This document shows, one piece after another, positions 9,726-17,764 of a stretch of 47,727 nucleotides of DNA; the first letter of the stretch is position 1, and each line of letters starts with the position of its first letter. The notes below the pieces were generated by a model. That model was not told the origin of the DNA, made no database searches, and saw only the letters and a program-made list of their open reading frames with translations. The translations under genes and the position numbers were made by a program. This stretch comes from an uncultured Lachnospiraceae bacterium. GTDB lineage: Bacteria; Bacillota; Clostridia; Lachnospirales; Lachnospiraceae. The stretch lies in assembly GCA_902793845.1 (NCBI GenBank), contig CADBFE010000005.1:1-47727 (forward strand). Reading direction: 5' to 3'.

Positions 9726-12032
9726 ATGTGGAATCTTTATTTTCCGCTATCAATCATTTATCTTGAAATAGTATTTATATTATCTGCGGGCATACCGTTA
9801 TCACCATGGAATATCTTTGTGATGTCATGTTCCGCCATAGCATACGGATCCGTATGTCTGTTTTTGGGCTCTCTTTTTAAACACAGATTCGTAAACCGTG
9901 GTATAAAAGCACTTCTGCTTTTCATCCAGGGCATAGCATTCTGCATTGTTTATTTTGTATTTCTGGAATTTCGTGTATTTTATTCAATCGCGACCATGAC
10001 CAATGCGGCCGGAAATGCGATCGGTCAGTTTTCCTACAACATAAAAATACTTCTCCTTTGCCCTAACGGTATCATCCACATCATTTTGTATGAACTGCCG
10101 TTTATCCTGTATCTCATCATAATGAGAAAAGACAAGGCCGGGAGAGCGGGAAAAAAGAGTATGGCACTGTGCATAATGAGTGCGGTACTGTTCTTTTCCC
10201 TTTATATGCAGTGCGTTTATTCAGACGATATGATGGCCCATGTCTATACTGATGAGTATGGATTTGATCAGGCTGTCAGGACATTTGGTGTGGACAACGC
10301 GATCAGACTCGATATCGAGACTCTTTTGTTTGGACCAAAGACCTACAAGGGAGAAGACAGCATAGGCGGATTTGTACTTGCCGATGTACCGGCGGCTACT
10401 ACGGTGACAGCCCCTTCGTGGGTGACCGAATATGCTGCAGGTCAGATGGCGGCTGCATCGGAAAATACTGTCAGTGACAACGAACCTGTTGAAATAGTAT
10501 ATACACCAAACGTGCTTGATATAGATTTTGAAGAGCTGGCAACGACGGTTTCAGGAGACCTCCAGAGTCTTGATTTATACTGTGCTTCACTGACACCTTC
10601 CATGAAGAATCCATTTACGGGATTATTCAAAGGCAAAAATCTGATAATCATTACCGCTGAGGCATTCTCCGCAGAGGCCATCAGGGAGGATATTACGCCT
10701 ACTCTTTACCGTATGGCTACAAAGGGCATTCAGTTTACGGATTTCTACCAGCCTGCCAGTGCCGGAACAACAGGCGGAGAGTACGGAGTGATCATGGGTA
10801 TGCTGCCTACATCAGGCGGTTCATCCATGATTAATACATCGAAGAAACTAAACTATATGACCATGGGATACCAGCTCAATATGCTTGGTTACTACGGCAT
10901 GGCTTATCATAATAATGATTATACCTATTACAGCAGAAATACCACCCATATCAATCTGGGATATTCAAACGGATATATGGGATACGGCAACGGTCTTGAG
11001 GAATTTATCACACCGACCTGGCCGGAATCTGATTTGGAGATGATAGAAGGCACACTGCCGACATATATCGATCAGCAGCCTTTTAATATCTATTACATGT
11101 CAGTCAGCGGACACAGTCTCTATTCATACGGCAGCAATGCCATGTCCAGAAAGAACTGGGACAAGGTGGAGAACCTCGAGTACAGCGATCTCGTAAAGGC
11201 ATATCTGGCATCCCAGGTAGAACTTGACTCGGCCATGGAATATCTGATAGCAGAGCTGGAAGCAGCAGGTATAGCAGATGATACAGTCATAGTCATATGT
11301 GCCGACCACTTCCCCTACGGACTTGATTCCCAGTCTACTACAGGCGGTATGCCGGGACTCTCGGAACTTTACGGATACAGTATTTCAAACAATCTTGTCA
11401 GAGATCACAACAGGCTGATCATCTGGTCCGGATGCCTTGAGGATATGGAACCCATAGTGGTAGATACTCCGACATTCAGCCCTGATATCACACCGACGCT
11501 TTTAAACCTGTTTGGTGTTGATTTTGATTCAAGATTACTGGCCGGCAGGGATGTATTTTCAGATGCCCAGCCCCTTATGTTTGACCTCTCATACAACTGG
11601 AAGACAGACCTTGGTACATACGTATCCGGATCGTTTACACCTGTCAGTGAAGATGTGGAGATACCGGAAGGATACGTCGACAGTATAAAGACGATTGTCA
11701 GAAACAAGATCAACTTTATGAAGATGTGTGCTTCTACAGACTTTTACAGACATGTATTTCCGGATGCAGAGTCGTCCATGTCTCCTGTGACATACGGAGT
11801 GACTACTTATACATGGAATGTAAATGCAGGCGGAGGAGATGAGATAGCCGACCCCGGCGCAGCAGACCCGAATGCAGTGACCGATCCAAACGCAGTAACA
11901 GATCCTAACGCTGTTACAGATCCGGGGACAGTGGCAGACCCCAATGCAGTACCGGTAACAGACCCCGGGACAGCAGCTCCCACTGATACAACAGTGACCG
12001 ATCCGGCTCCTGCACCGGCCACAGAAGGCTGA
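9726..12032 (+). CDS. LTA synthase-like membrane sulfatase-fold phosphotransferase with repeat tail
   Basis: 768 residues. About five membrane helices in residues 1-165, then an extracellular alkaline-phosphatase/sulfatase-fold domain. Metal and catalytic residues match LtaS-type enzymes: Glu312 in IITAEAF, Thr348/Thr349 in GTTGGEYG as nucleophile, His463 in SGHSLY, and Asp527-His528 in CADHFPYG. LtaS enzymes transfer glycerol phosphate from phosphatidylglycerol to a growing polymer; other members modify surface glycans with phospho-groups. The tail (about 709-767) is a low-complexity DPNAVT/DPGT repeat of external Asp/Pro/Thr-rich sequence, which LtaS normally lacks. AAAGGAG lies ahead of the ATG. 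Pairing with GH2 suggests a role in a glycosylated surface polymer; exact acceptor unknown. Confidence 0.85.
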   Translation: MWNLYFPLSIIYLEIVFILSAGIPLSPWNIFVMSCSAIAYGSVCLFLGSLFKHRFVNRGIKALLLFIQGIAFCIVYFVFLEFRVFYSIATMTNAAGNAIGQFSYNIKILLLCPNGIIHIILYELPFILYLIIMRKDKAGRAGKKSMALCIMSAVLFFSLYMQCVYSDDMMAHVYTDEYGFDQAVRTFGVDNAIRLDIETLLFGPKTYKGEDSIGGFVLADVPAATTVTAPSWVTEYAAGQMAAASENTVSDNEPVEIVYTPNVLDIDFEELATTVSGDLQSLDLYCASLTPSMKNPFTGLFKGKNLIIITAEAFSAEAIREDITPTLYRMATKGIQFTDFYQPASAGTTGGEYGVIMGMLPTSGGSSMINTSKKLNYMTMGYQLNMLGYYGMAYHNNDYTYYSRNTTHINLGYSNGYMGYGNGLEEFITPTWPESDLEMIEGTLPTYIDQQPFNIYYMSVSGHSLYSYGSNAMSRKNWDKVENLEYSDLVKAYLASQVELDSAMEYLIAELEAAGIADDTVIVICADHFPYGLDSQSTTGGMPGLSELYGYSISNNLVRDHNRLIIWSGCLEDMEPIVVDTPTFSPDITPTLLNLFGVDFDSRLLAGRDVFSDAQPLMFDLSYNWKTDLGTYVSGSFTPVSEDVEIPEGYVDSIKTIVRNKINFMKMCASTDFYRHVFPDAESSMSPVTYGVTTYTWNVNAGGGDEIADPGAADPNAVTDPNAVTDPNAVTDPGTVADPNAVPVTDPGTAAPTDTTVTDPAPAPATEG
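11865..11975 (+). repeat. Degenerate 18-bp tandem repeat in the LtaS-like gene
   Basis: About six units of 15-24 bp encode DPNAVT or DPGTxA. The central three units are nearly identical in protein but vary at third codon positions (gacccgaatgcagtg, gatccaaacgcagta, gatcctaacgctgtt), showing selection for the amino acids or an old expansion. Confidence 0.85.
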
Positions 12033-12063
12033 TATATCATAATGCATATAGCATAAATTGAAT

Positions 12064-12092
12064 TTGCCCATAAGGGGATAATTTAGTATAAT
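12064..12092 (+). promoter_or_regulatory. Sigma-A promoter for the GNAT/CheC-like/SecB-like genes
   Basis: TTGCCC (12064-12069), 17 bases, TATAAT (12087-12092). Predicted start near 12099, about 60 bases ahead of the acetyltransferase ATG. Confidence 0.65.
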
Positions 12093-12160
12093 TAACATGT
12101 TATGCAGTAAGTTTGTTTTAAATAATTTATGCATAATTATTTATATGGGAGATGTTTTTG

Positions 12161-12640
12161 ATGGCTGACGTTTCGGTCACTCTTAGAGATATTGATGAGG
12201 ACAATTGGATGGATGTGGTTTTGCTCACTACATCCGATGAGAAGGAACCAAGAGTCCTGGAGGAATATGTGGCATCAAACGCCCTCTCTATATGTCAGGC
12301 CCTTTACGAGGAGACCTGGATTACAAAAGCAGTGTACTGCGGAGTGAAGCCTGTAGGTTTCGCAATGTACGGATACAGCAGTGACAGAGAAGAATATGAA
12401 CTCTGCAGGCTCATGATAGACAGGAACCATCAGGGTAAGGGCATCGGCTCCATAGCACTTTCACTCTGCCTCGATGAACTGTTTTCCATAGACGATTGTG
12501 ACAGGGTCTACCTGCAGGTACATAAAGACAACGAGAGAGCAAAGCGCATATATGCCAGATACGGTTTCAGAGATACCGGAGAGATGACAGGCGATGAGCA
12601 GATTTATGTCATAGATGAAGCAGCCAGAAAAGATATCTGA
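12161..12640 (+). CDS. GNAT family N-acetyltransferase (spermine/spermidine-type)
   Basis: 159 residues, a single GNAT domain. The acetyl-CoA pyrophosphate-binding motif A is clear: LCRLMIDRNHQGKGIGSIAL, with the Q/RxxGxG loop QGKGIG, then the motif B segment YLQVHKDNERAKRIYARYGF. This spacing and the KPVGFAMYGY strand resemble the PaiA/BltD/SpeG branch acting on polyamines or small amines. Substrate is not certain. ATG 12161 has GGGAGA at good distance; an ATG nine bases upstream (12152) overlaps that site and is less likely. First gene after the promoter at 12064; the CheC-like gene begins 24 bases later with its own ribosome site. Confidence 0.85.
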   Translation: MADVSVTLRDIDEDNWMDVVLLTTSDEKEPRVLEEYVASNALSICQALYEETWITKAVYCGVKPVGFAMYGYSSDREEYELCRLMIDRNHQGKGIGSIALSLCLDELFSIDDCDRVYLQVHKDNERAKRIYARYGFRDTGEMTGDEQIYVIDEAARKDI

Positions 12641-12664
12641 TTTAAAAGTATTGAGAGGGAAATT

Positions 12665-13279
12665 ATGCCTGATATTGAATTAAATGAAATGGAAATATCG
12701 GCTATAGGAGAGGTGGCCAATATCAGTCTCGGTAACGCGGCGACAGCCATGGGTATACTGATGCACAATGATATTGATATATCTGTTCCTTATGTAGCTG
12801 TAAAAAACAAAGGCGATATAGTCAGAGACCAGGAAGACCAGTCTATAATCACGCGAGTAGATTATATAAAGGGTATTCAGGGATACAGTATCCTGTTTCT
12901 CAAGGGAGAGGATGCCAAGATTATCACGGATCTGATGATGGGATCTGACGGTTACGGTATGTGTTACCAGATGGAACTTGGAGAACTCCACATGTCGGCT
13001 GTATCCGAGTGCATGAACCAGATGATGGGTTCGGCAGCGACAGCCATGGGCAGTATGCTTGAGCGACTCGTAGACATCTCGACTCCAAATACCAAGATGA
13101 TGAATCCAGGAGAATATCTTAAGTATGAATTCCCGGAACATGACAGATTTGTGGAGATCACTTTTGATGTAAAGATAGGAGAGATCATAGTGACCCAGAT
13201 AGTACAGATTTATCCGTATATTTTAGCCAAGGCAATAGCTGATCTGTTCCTTATCAAAAAGGAGCAGGGGGAAGTATAA
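12665..13279 (+). CDS. cheC: CheC-type chemotaxis phosphatase with two complete active-site motifs
   Basis: 204 residues, the usual length of CheC, which dephosphorylates CheY-P and partners with CheD. The CheC/CheX/FliY phosphatase motif is S/D-x3-E-x2-N-x22-P. Both copies fit exactly: SAIGEVAN then 22 residues and Pro in the N-terminal half, and SAVSECMN then 22 residues and Pro in the C-terminal half. The protein is internally duplicated (the SLGNAATAMG and GSAATAMG segments mirror each other). It has no C-terminal SpoA domain and no N-terminal CheY-binding peptide like FliY. It lies outside any che or fli cluster in this window. AGAGGGA (12655-12660) precedes the ATG. Symbol assigned by family; the actual CheY-type substrate is unknown. 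Confidence 0.75.
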   Translation: MPDIELNEMEISAIGEVANISLGNAATAMGILMHNDIDISVPYVAVKNKGDIVRDQEDQSIITRVDYIKGIQGYSILFLKGEDAKIITDLMMGSDGYGMCYQMELGELHMSAVSECMNQMMGSAATAMGSMLERLVDISTPNTKMMNPGEYLKYEFPEHDRFVEITFDVKIGEIIVTQIVQIYPYILAKAIADLFLIKKEQGEV

Positions 13280-13307
13280 ATATAAAACAATTCGGAGGAA
13301 TTAAAAA

Positions 13308-13712
13308 ATGAGTAATGTAGTAGTTAGTATCAGACCTTGTGATGTAAAAAATGTATCATTCAAGAACGAGTTCAGGGCTAAACCCGGTGAAAAGATCAAT
13401 ATTCAGGTTAAGACAAATGTGGCAGTAAAGCTCGCTCCCGAGCATCCTCAGAACGCAGCTGTACTTGTGCGTTTTGAAGCTGCAGATCAGGCTACAGGCA
13501 TCGAGCTCATCATTGAGACGATCACAGCACTTACATCAAACACATTTGTTGATGATTTTGAAGGCCTTATCAAAGATGAGTATTTAAATACCATCGTTCT
13601 TGCGGCTAATGAGAAGATCAGAACGGTTGCCACAAATGTGGGACTCAATGTCACAACTCCCGCAATGAACTTTGGAAACAAAGATAACGTAGTGGAGTTT
13701 AAGCAGAATTAA
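13308..13712 (+). CDS. Small SecB-like protein
   Basis: 134 residues, cytoplasmic, no signal or membrane segment. The sequence has a SecB-like pattern: an N-terminal strand DVKNVSFKNEF, alternating beta strands (KINIQVKTNVAVKL, AAVLVRFEAAD, GIELIIETITAL), then a C-terminal helix and strand NTIVLAANEKIRTVATNVGL ending in a PAMNFGN segment. That last block parallels the ILFPYAR...G.FP.L.L.P.NFD end of classical SecB. I recognise this by pattern only, so confidence is moderate. SecB binds unfolded proteins for export; classical SecB is rare in Firmicutes, where SecB-like proteins are often linked with toxin-antitoxin modules, and none is seen here. GGAGGAA precedes the ATG. It follows the CheC-like gene by 28 bases, suggesting co-expression. 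Confidence 0.5.
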   Translation: MSNVVVSIRPCDVKNVSFKNEFRAKPGEKINIQVKTNVAVKLAPEHPQNAAVLVRFEAADQATGIELIIETITALTSNTFVDDFEGLIKDEYLNTIVLAANEKIRTVATNVGLNVTTPAMNFGNKDNVVEFKQN

Positions 13713-13736
13713 TATCTCTGTTTATTTAAAATCAAT

Positions 13737-15677
13737 ATGCTATTTCAGATTACAGACGGCGCTGTTTCCTTTGGAGACAACGCCGTATTAAAAAATATAA
13801 ACTTTGAAATCCGCAATACAGAGAAGATAGCCATCGTAGGCAGAAACGGATGCGGCAAGACAACTCTCCTTAAATTTATAATGGGGGAGTATGACAAAGA
13901 GGATAATGGCACAGTATATACATCAGGCAATGTGGCGGGCAGAGGACAGGTTAAGGTCGGCTGGCTGAAGCAGATGACCTTTGATGATGAGTCAGTCACT
14001 CTTGAGGAGGAGATCAGAAAAGTATTTGAACCTGTCATAGAGACAAAGAGGCAGATGGATGAGCTCCTTAAGAAAGTAGATGAAACAGGAGACGAAGCAT
14101 CAGCCCATGAGTATTCAAAACTCGAGCAACAGTATTCCTATATGGGAGGCTACAGCTATGAGAGAGACTTTGAGATGATCGTTGACCGCTTTGGATTTAC
14201 GGCAGAGGACAGAGCGAAAAAACTTACGGAGTTTTCAGGAGGTCAGAGGACCAAAATCGCTTTTGTAAAGCTGCTTCTCTCAAGACCTGACATACTGCTC
14301 CTTGACGAGCCGACAAACCACCTTGATATATCCACGATAGGATGGCTCGAGCGATACTTAAAAGATTATCCCAGGGCTGTCGTCATCGTATCCCATGACC
14401 GTATGTTTTTAGATCGTATTGCTGATGTGGTATACGAGATAGAGCATGGCAGGGTGAAAAGGTACCCCGGGAACTATACGGACTATGCAAACCGGAAAAA
14501 AGCGGATTTTGAAAAGCAAAAGAAAGAATACGAAGCTCAGCAGAAAGAGATAGAGCGCCTTGAAAATATAGTTGAGAGGTTTAAAAACAAACCGACAAAA
14601 GTGGCGATGACCAGATCAAAATTAAAGGCCATCGAGCACATGGACAAGATAGATAAACCGGAAAATGCCGACACGAGAGCATTTACAACGACTCTCCAGA
14701 TATCAAAGGAGAGCGGTAATGATGTACTGGACGTTGATAATCTGGCAATAGGATATGATGACATTATCTCAAGGGTGTCTTTATCTCTTAAAAAAGGTCA
14801 GAGAGTAGGCATCATCGGCGGAAACGGACTTGGTAAGTCCACTTTTTTAAAGACAATAGTCGAAAAAATCCCGCGCAAGGCAGGAAAGTATAAATACGGC
14901 TATAACGTGGAGATAGGATATTTCGATCAGCAGATGGCTGCAGTGACCGGTGACAAAAAGGTTATTGACGATTTCTGGGATGAGTATCCGACTCTCACAG
15001 AGACAGAGGTCAGAAATATCCTGGGAGGATTCCTTTTCAGAGGCGATGATGTATTTAAGACCATCGATATGCTCTCGGGAGGAGAAAAGGTCAGACTGGC
15101 ATTAGCCAAACTGTTTAGAAAAAAGCCCAATCTCCTGATACTCGATGAGCCCACAAACCATATGGATATTGTTGGCAAGGAAGCCCTCGAGGATATGTTA
15201 AAAGATTATGAGGGTACGCTGCTCTTTGTATCCCATGACCGTTATTTTATAAAAAATATCGCCACGTCACTCCTGATATTTGAGGAGGGCAAATCATGGT
15301 ATTTCCCTTTTGGATATGAGGCGTATGAAGAAAAATACGGACGGGAGATAAATGTATCCCAGGGAGACGAAGCACTCAGACTCTCGAAAGAAACATCCGT
15401 AAAACCGGAGAAAAAGAGCAATAAGGAAAAGAACTACTCAAATCTTGGTAAGGAACTCTCAAAGGCAAAGCGCAGAGTCTCAAGACTTGAGGAGCTGATC
15501 GCAGCCAATGAGGAATTTGTATCAAAGCAAAAGGAATTACTTGCAGATCCAAAGATTTCATCGGATTATGTGAAACTGTCTGATATACAGGAGAGTATCA
15601 CCGGGGCAGAAGAAGAAAACGAGCAGTACATGGATGAGTGGAGTGAGCTGTCTGAATTTATTGAGGAAAATGAATGA
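13737..15677 (+). CDS. ABC-F family ATPase (duplicated ABC cassette)
   Basis: 646 residues without membrane segments. Two ABC cassettes: the first with Walker A GRNGCGKTT, signature FSGGQRTK and Walker B LLLLDEPTNHLD; the second with GGNGLGKST, LSGGEKVR and LLILDEPTNHMD. Between them a charged linker (about residues 245-310, KQKKEYEAQQKEIERLENIV...) matches the ABC-F interdomain arm that reaches into the ribosomal E/P site. A C-terminal coiled coil (about 565-640) is present, as in Uup/YdiF-type members. These proteins act on stalled ribosomes or give antibiotic protection; the subclass is not certain. No clear ribosome site precedes the ATG. Its stop overlaps the MoxR start (ATGA). Confidence 0.9.
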   Translation: MLFQITDGAVSFGDNAVLKNINFEIRNTEKIAIVGRNGCGKTTLLKFIMGEYDKEDNGTVYTSGNVAGRGQVKVGWLKQMTFDDESVTLEEEIRKVFEPVIETKRQMDELLKKVDETGDEASAHEYSKLEQQYSYMGGYSYERDFEMIVDRFGFTAEDRAKKLTEFSGGQRTKIAFVKLLLSRPDILLLDEPTNHLDISTIGWLERYLKDYPRAVVIVSHDRMFLDRIADVVYEIEHGRVKRYPGNYTDYANRKKADFEKQKKEYEAQQKEIERLENIVERFKNKPTKVAMTRSKLKAIEHMDKIDKPENADTRAFTTTLQISKESGNDVLDVDNLAIGYDDIISRVSLSLKKGQRVGIIGGNGLGKSTFLKTIVEKIPRKAGKYKYGYNVEIGYFDQQMAAVTGDKKVIDDFWDEYPTLTETEVRNILGGFLFRGDDVFKTIDMLSGGEKVRLALAKLFRKKPNLLILDEPTNHMDIVGKEALEDMLKDYEGTLLFVSHDRYFIKNIATSLLIFEEGKSWYFPFGYEAYEEKYGREINVSQGDEALRLSKETSVKPEKKSNKEKNYSNLGKELSKAKRRVSRLEELIAANEEFVSKQKELLADPKISSDYVKLSDIQESITGAEEENEQYMDEWSELSEFIEENE

Positions 15678-16627
15678 ACGCAGAGTATGTGAGTGAGAAT
15701 GCAAAAAAGATATCGGATAACATTAAGAAGGTGATTGTCGGAAAAGACAGTCAGATAGAAAAAATCCTCGCGGCCTTACTTGCCGGAGGAAGTGTGCTGA
15801 TAGAGGATGTACCGGGTACAGGTAAGACAAAACTCGCGAAAGCGCTTGCCTTTAGTATCGACGGTACATTTAAGAGGATTCAGTTTACGCCGGATCTTCT
15901 CCCTGCGGATGTTACGGGATTATCTGTGTACAATCAAAAGACCGGCGAGTTTTCATTTAACAAAGGCCCTGTTTTTGCAAATATACTTCTTGCGGATGAG
16001 ATCAACAGAGCAACGCCGAGAACCCAGTCGGGACTCCTTGAATCTATGGAAGAAAAGCAGGTGACGGCAGACGGTGAGACATATGAGCTTCCCGGACTCT
16101 TTTTCACAGTCGCCACGGAAAACCCGGTTGAGACAGCAGGTACGTACCCTCTTCCTGAGGCACTCCTTGACAGATTTTCGTTAAAGATATCCATGGGCAG
16201 GATGACTGCAGATGAAGGCCTTGAGATGATAGACAGATTCATTGAGGAAGACCCTATAGACAGTCTGACCCCTGTTTGTGATACAGAGACTGTGATAAAA
16301 ATGCAGTCCGAGATACGCAGTGTATTTGTTCATAAATGTGTGAGGGGATACATATCCGAAATCACGGAGACAGTATCGTCTTCAAGGGAACTGTCAAGCG
16401 GCATCAGCCCGAGAGCAATGCTGACTCTCGTAAGAGTATGTCAGGCCATTGCGGCCATAAACGGAAGGGATTTTGTCACCCCCGATGATGTAAAGGCAGT
16501 TTGCAAAGAAGTGTACGCCCACAGACTTGAGCCGTTTGCAAACAGCAGAAATGTTTCTGTTTATGACATTATAGATAATGCACTTAATGCTGTAGCTGTT
16601 CCCACAGAGGATTTTGTTAGAAAATGA
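15674..16627 (+). CDS. MoxR family AAA+ ATPase (module 1)
   Basis: 317 residues. Walker A GTGKT at 48-52, Walker B LADEINRA, sensor region VATENPVETAGTYPLPEALLDRF: all typical of MoxR (AAA_3). MoxR ATPases act as chaperone-like activators of neighbouring DUF58/VWA-domain proteins. The ATG overlaps the ABC-F stop by four bases, so translation is coupled. The DUF58 gene follows 15 bases downstream. A second MoxR is encoded at 36458-37408 on the other strand; the two share the fold but differ in sequence throughout. Confidence 0.92.
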   Translation: MNAEYVSENAKKISDNIKKVIVGKDSQIEKILAALLAGGSVLIEDVPGTGKTKLAKALAFSIDGTFKRIQFTPDLLPADVTGLSVYNQKTGEFSFNKGPVFANILLADEINRATPRTQSGLLESMEEKQVTADGETYELPGLFFTVATENPVETAGTYPLPEALLDRFSLKISMGRMTADEGLEMIDRFIEEDPIDSLTPVCDTETVIKMQSEIRSVFVHKCVRGYISEITETVSSSRELSSGISPRAMLTLVRVCQAIAAINGRDFVTPDDVKAVCKEVYAHRLEPFANSRNVSVYDIIDNALNAVAVPTEDFVRK

Positions 16628-16642
16628 TATAAGGAGGCCTGC

Positions 16643-17764
16643 TTGGCTTTACTTCTGACTTTTGTTTTTGCATATATTCTGCTGGTAATGGAAAAATACC
16701 TGTACAAAAAGAACTGGCATGACAGACTGGACGTCTCCATGTCATTTGATGTACAGGGGATTCCGTGCGGCGGAACATGTCATCTTGAGGAGGTCATCAA
16801 AAATGAAAAAAAGATGCCCATCCCTTTTCTTGATATTAAATTTTCTGTAGATTCATCCCTTGTTTTTGAAAATGAAATAAACGCATCGGTGACAGACCGT
16901 TATTACAGGCGGGATGTTTTTTCGATATCCGGTTATCGTAAGATTGTGCGCAGATTAAAGCTGAAAGGTGCAAAGAGAGGATTTTACTCCCTTGATAAAG
17001 TAGATGTACTCAGCTACGACTATCTCTACAGTGAAAAAGAACTGGCTGTCTTTAACAGCGATGCATCGATTATAGTATATCCGGAGCGTATCGATGTGAG
17101 ACGACTCTCCATGGTATATCAGGACCTGTCAGGGGAGACCGGCAGAAAAAAGAGTATGGAGGACCCCTTTGCATTCAGAGGTATGAGAGACTATGTGCAT
17201 GGAGATCCGGTAAAACATATTAATCAAAAGGCAACTGCGAGAAACGGCAGGCCCATAGTTAACCTCTTTGAGATGAAGAGTACACAGAAGTTTATGATAG
17301 TATGTGATCTTTACTCGGAGATGAACAGGGACAGCGAAGAACTCCTTGAAAAGGTGATTTCAGTATCAGTATCACTTGCGGAGGAACTGATATTAAACGG
17401 CATGGAAACCGGTTTTGTCTCAAACGGCGAGAATGCCGGGGGTGAAAAGATTTCCATACCTTTTGGCACGGGGAACAAGACCGTCGGTGATATAGACAGG
17501 AGTACGGCACTTATAGATTTAAGCAGGAAAGTAACCGGTCTTAATGATTTGGAGGATATATATGATGATAAATCCGGTGACGTGATCTATCTCATAATAT
17601 CTTCAGGCAGGGCTGTTTTTTTGTCTGATTATGTCAGGGAAAAACGTGAAAACGGGGTACTGGCAAGTGCTGTACTCGTGCACAGAACCAAAGATATAAA
17701 GGACCTCTTTATGGGAAAGGGTACCGGTTCATATACAGGCGTATATCCTTTTGAGGCAGACTGA
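16643..17764 (+). CDS. DUF58 domain protein (module 1)
   Basis: 373 residues. An N-terminal hydrophobic segment (about 2-18) anchors it in the membrane. The DUF58 hallmark lies in the middle: FRGMRDYVHGDPVKHINQKA, the R-x-Y-x2-GD-x3-I-x-W-K pattern in which the usual Trp is Gln here. A C-terminal VWA-like region follows (FMIVCDLYSEM, VIYLIISSG). DUF58 proteins are the usual partners of MoxR. The start is TTG 16643 behind AAGGAGG (16631-16637); no ATG is better placed. The stop TGA shares a base with the next ATG (TGATG). Function in envelope biogenesis is inferred from family and operon. Confidence 0.85.
   Translation: MALLLTFVFAYILLVMEKYLYKKNWHDRLDVSMSFDVQGIPCGGTCHLEEVIKNEKKMPIPFLDIKFSVDSSLVFENEINASVTDRYYRRDVFSISGYRKIVRRLKLKGAKRGFYSLDKVDVLSYDYLYSEKELAVFNSDASIIVYPERIDVRRLSMVYQDLSGETGRKKSMEDPFAFRGMRDYVHGDPVKHINQKATARNGRPIVNLFEMKSTQKFMIVCDLYSEMNRDSEELLEKVISVSVSLAEELILNGMETGFVSNGENAGGEKISIPFGTGNKTVGDIDRSTALIDLSRKVTGLNDLEDIYDDKSGDVIYLIISSGRAVFLSDYVREKRENGVLASAVLVHRTKDIKDLFMGKGTGSYTGVYPFEAD

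Noticed and set aside
11589-12134. 181-codon minus-strand ORF, Cys-rich, over the LtaS-like tail.
   Set aside because: The Cys/Tyr/Ile repeats are only the antisense reading of the DPNAVT repeat. No start signal.
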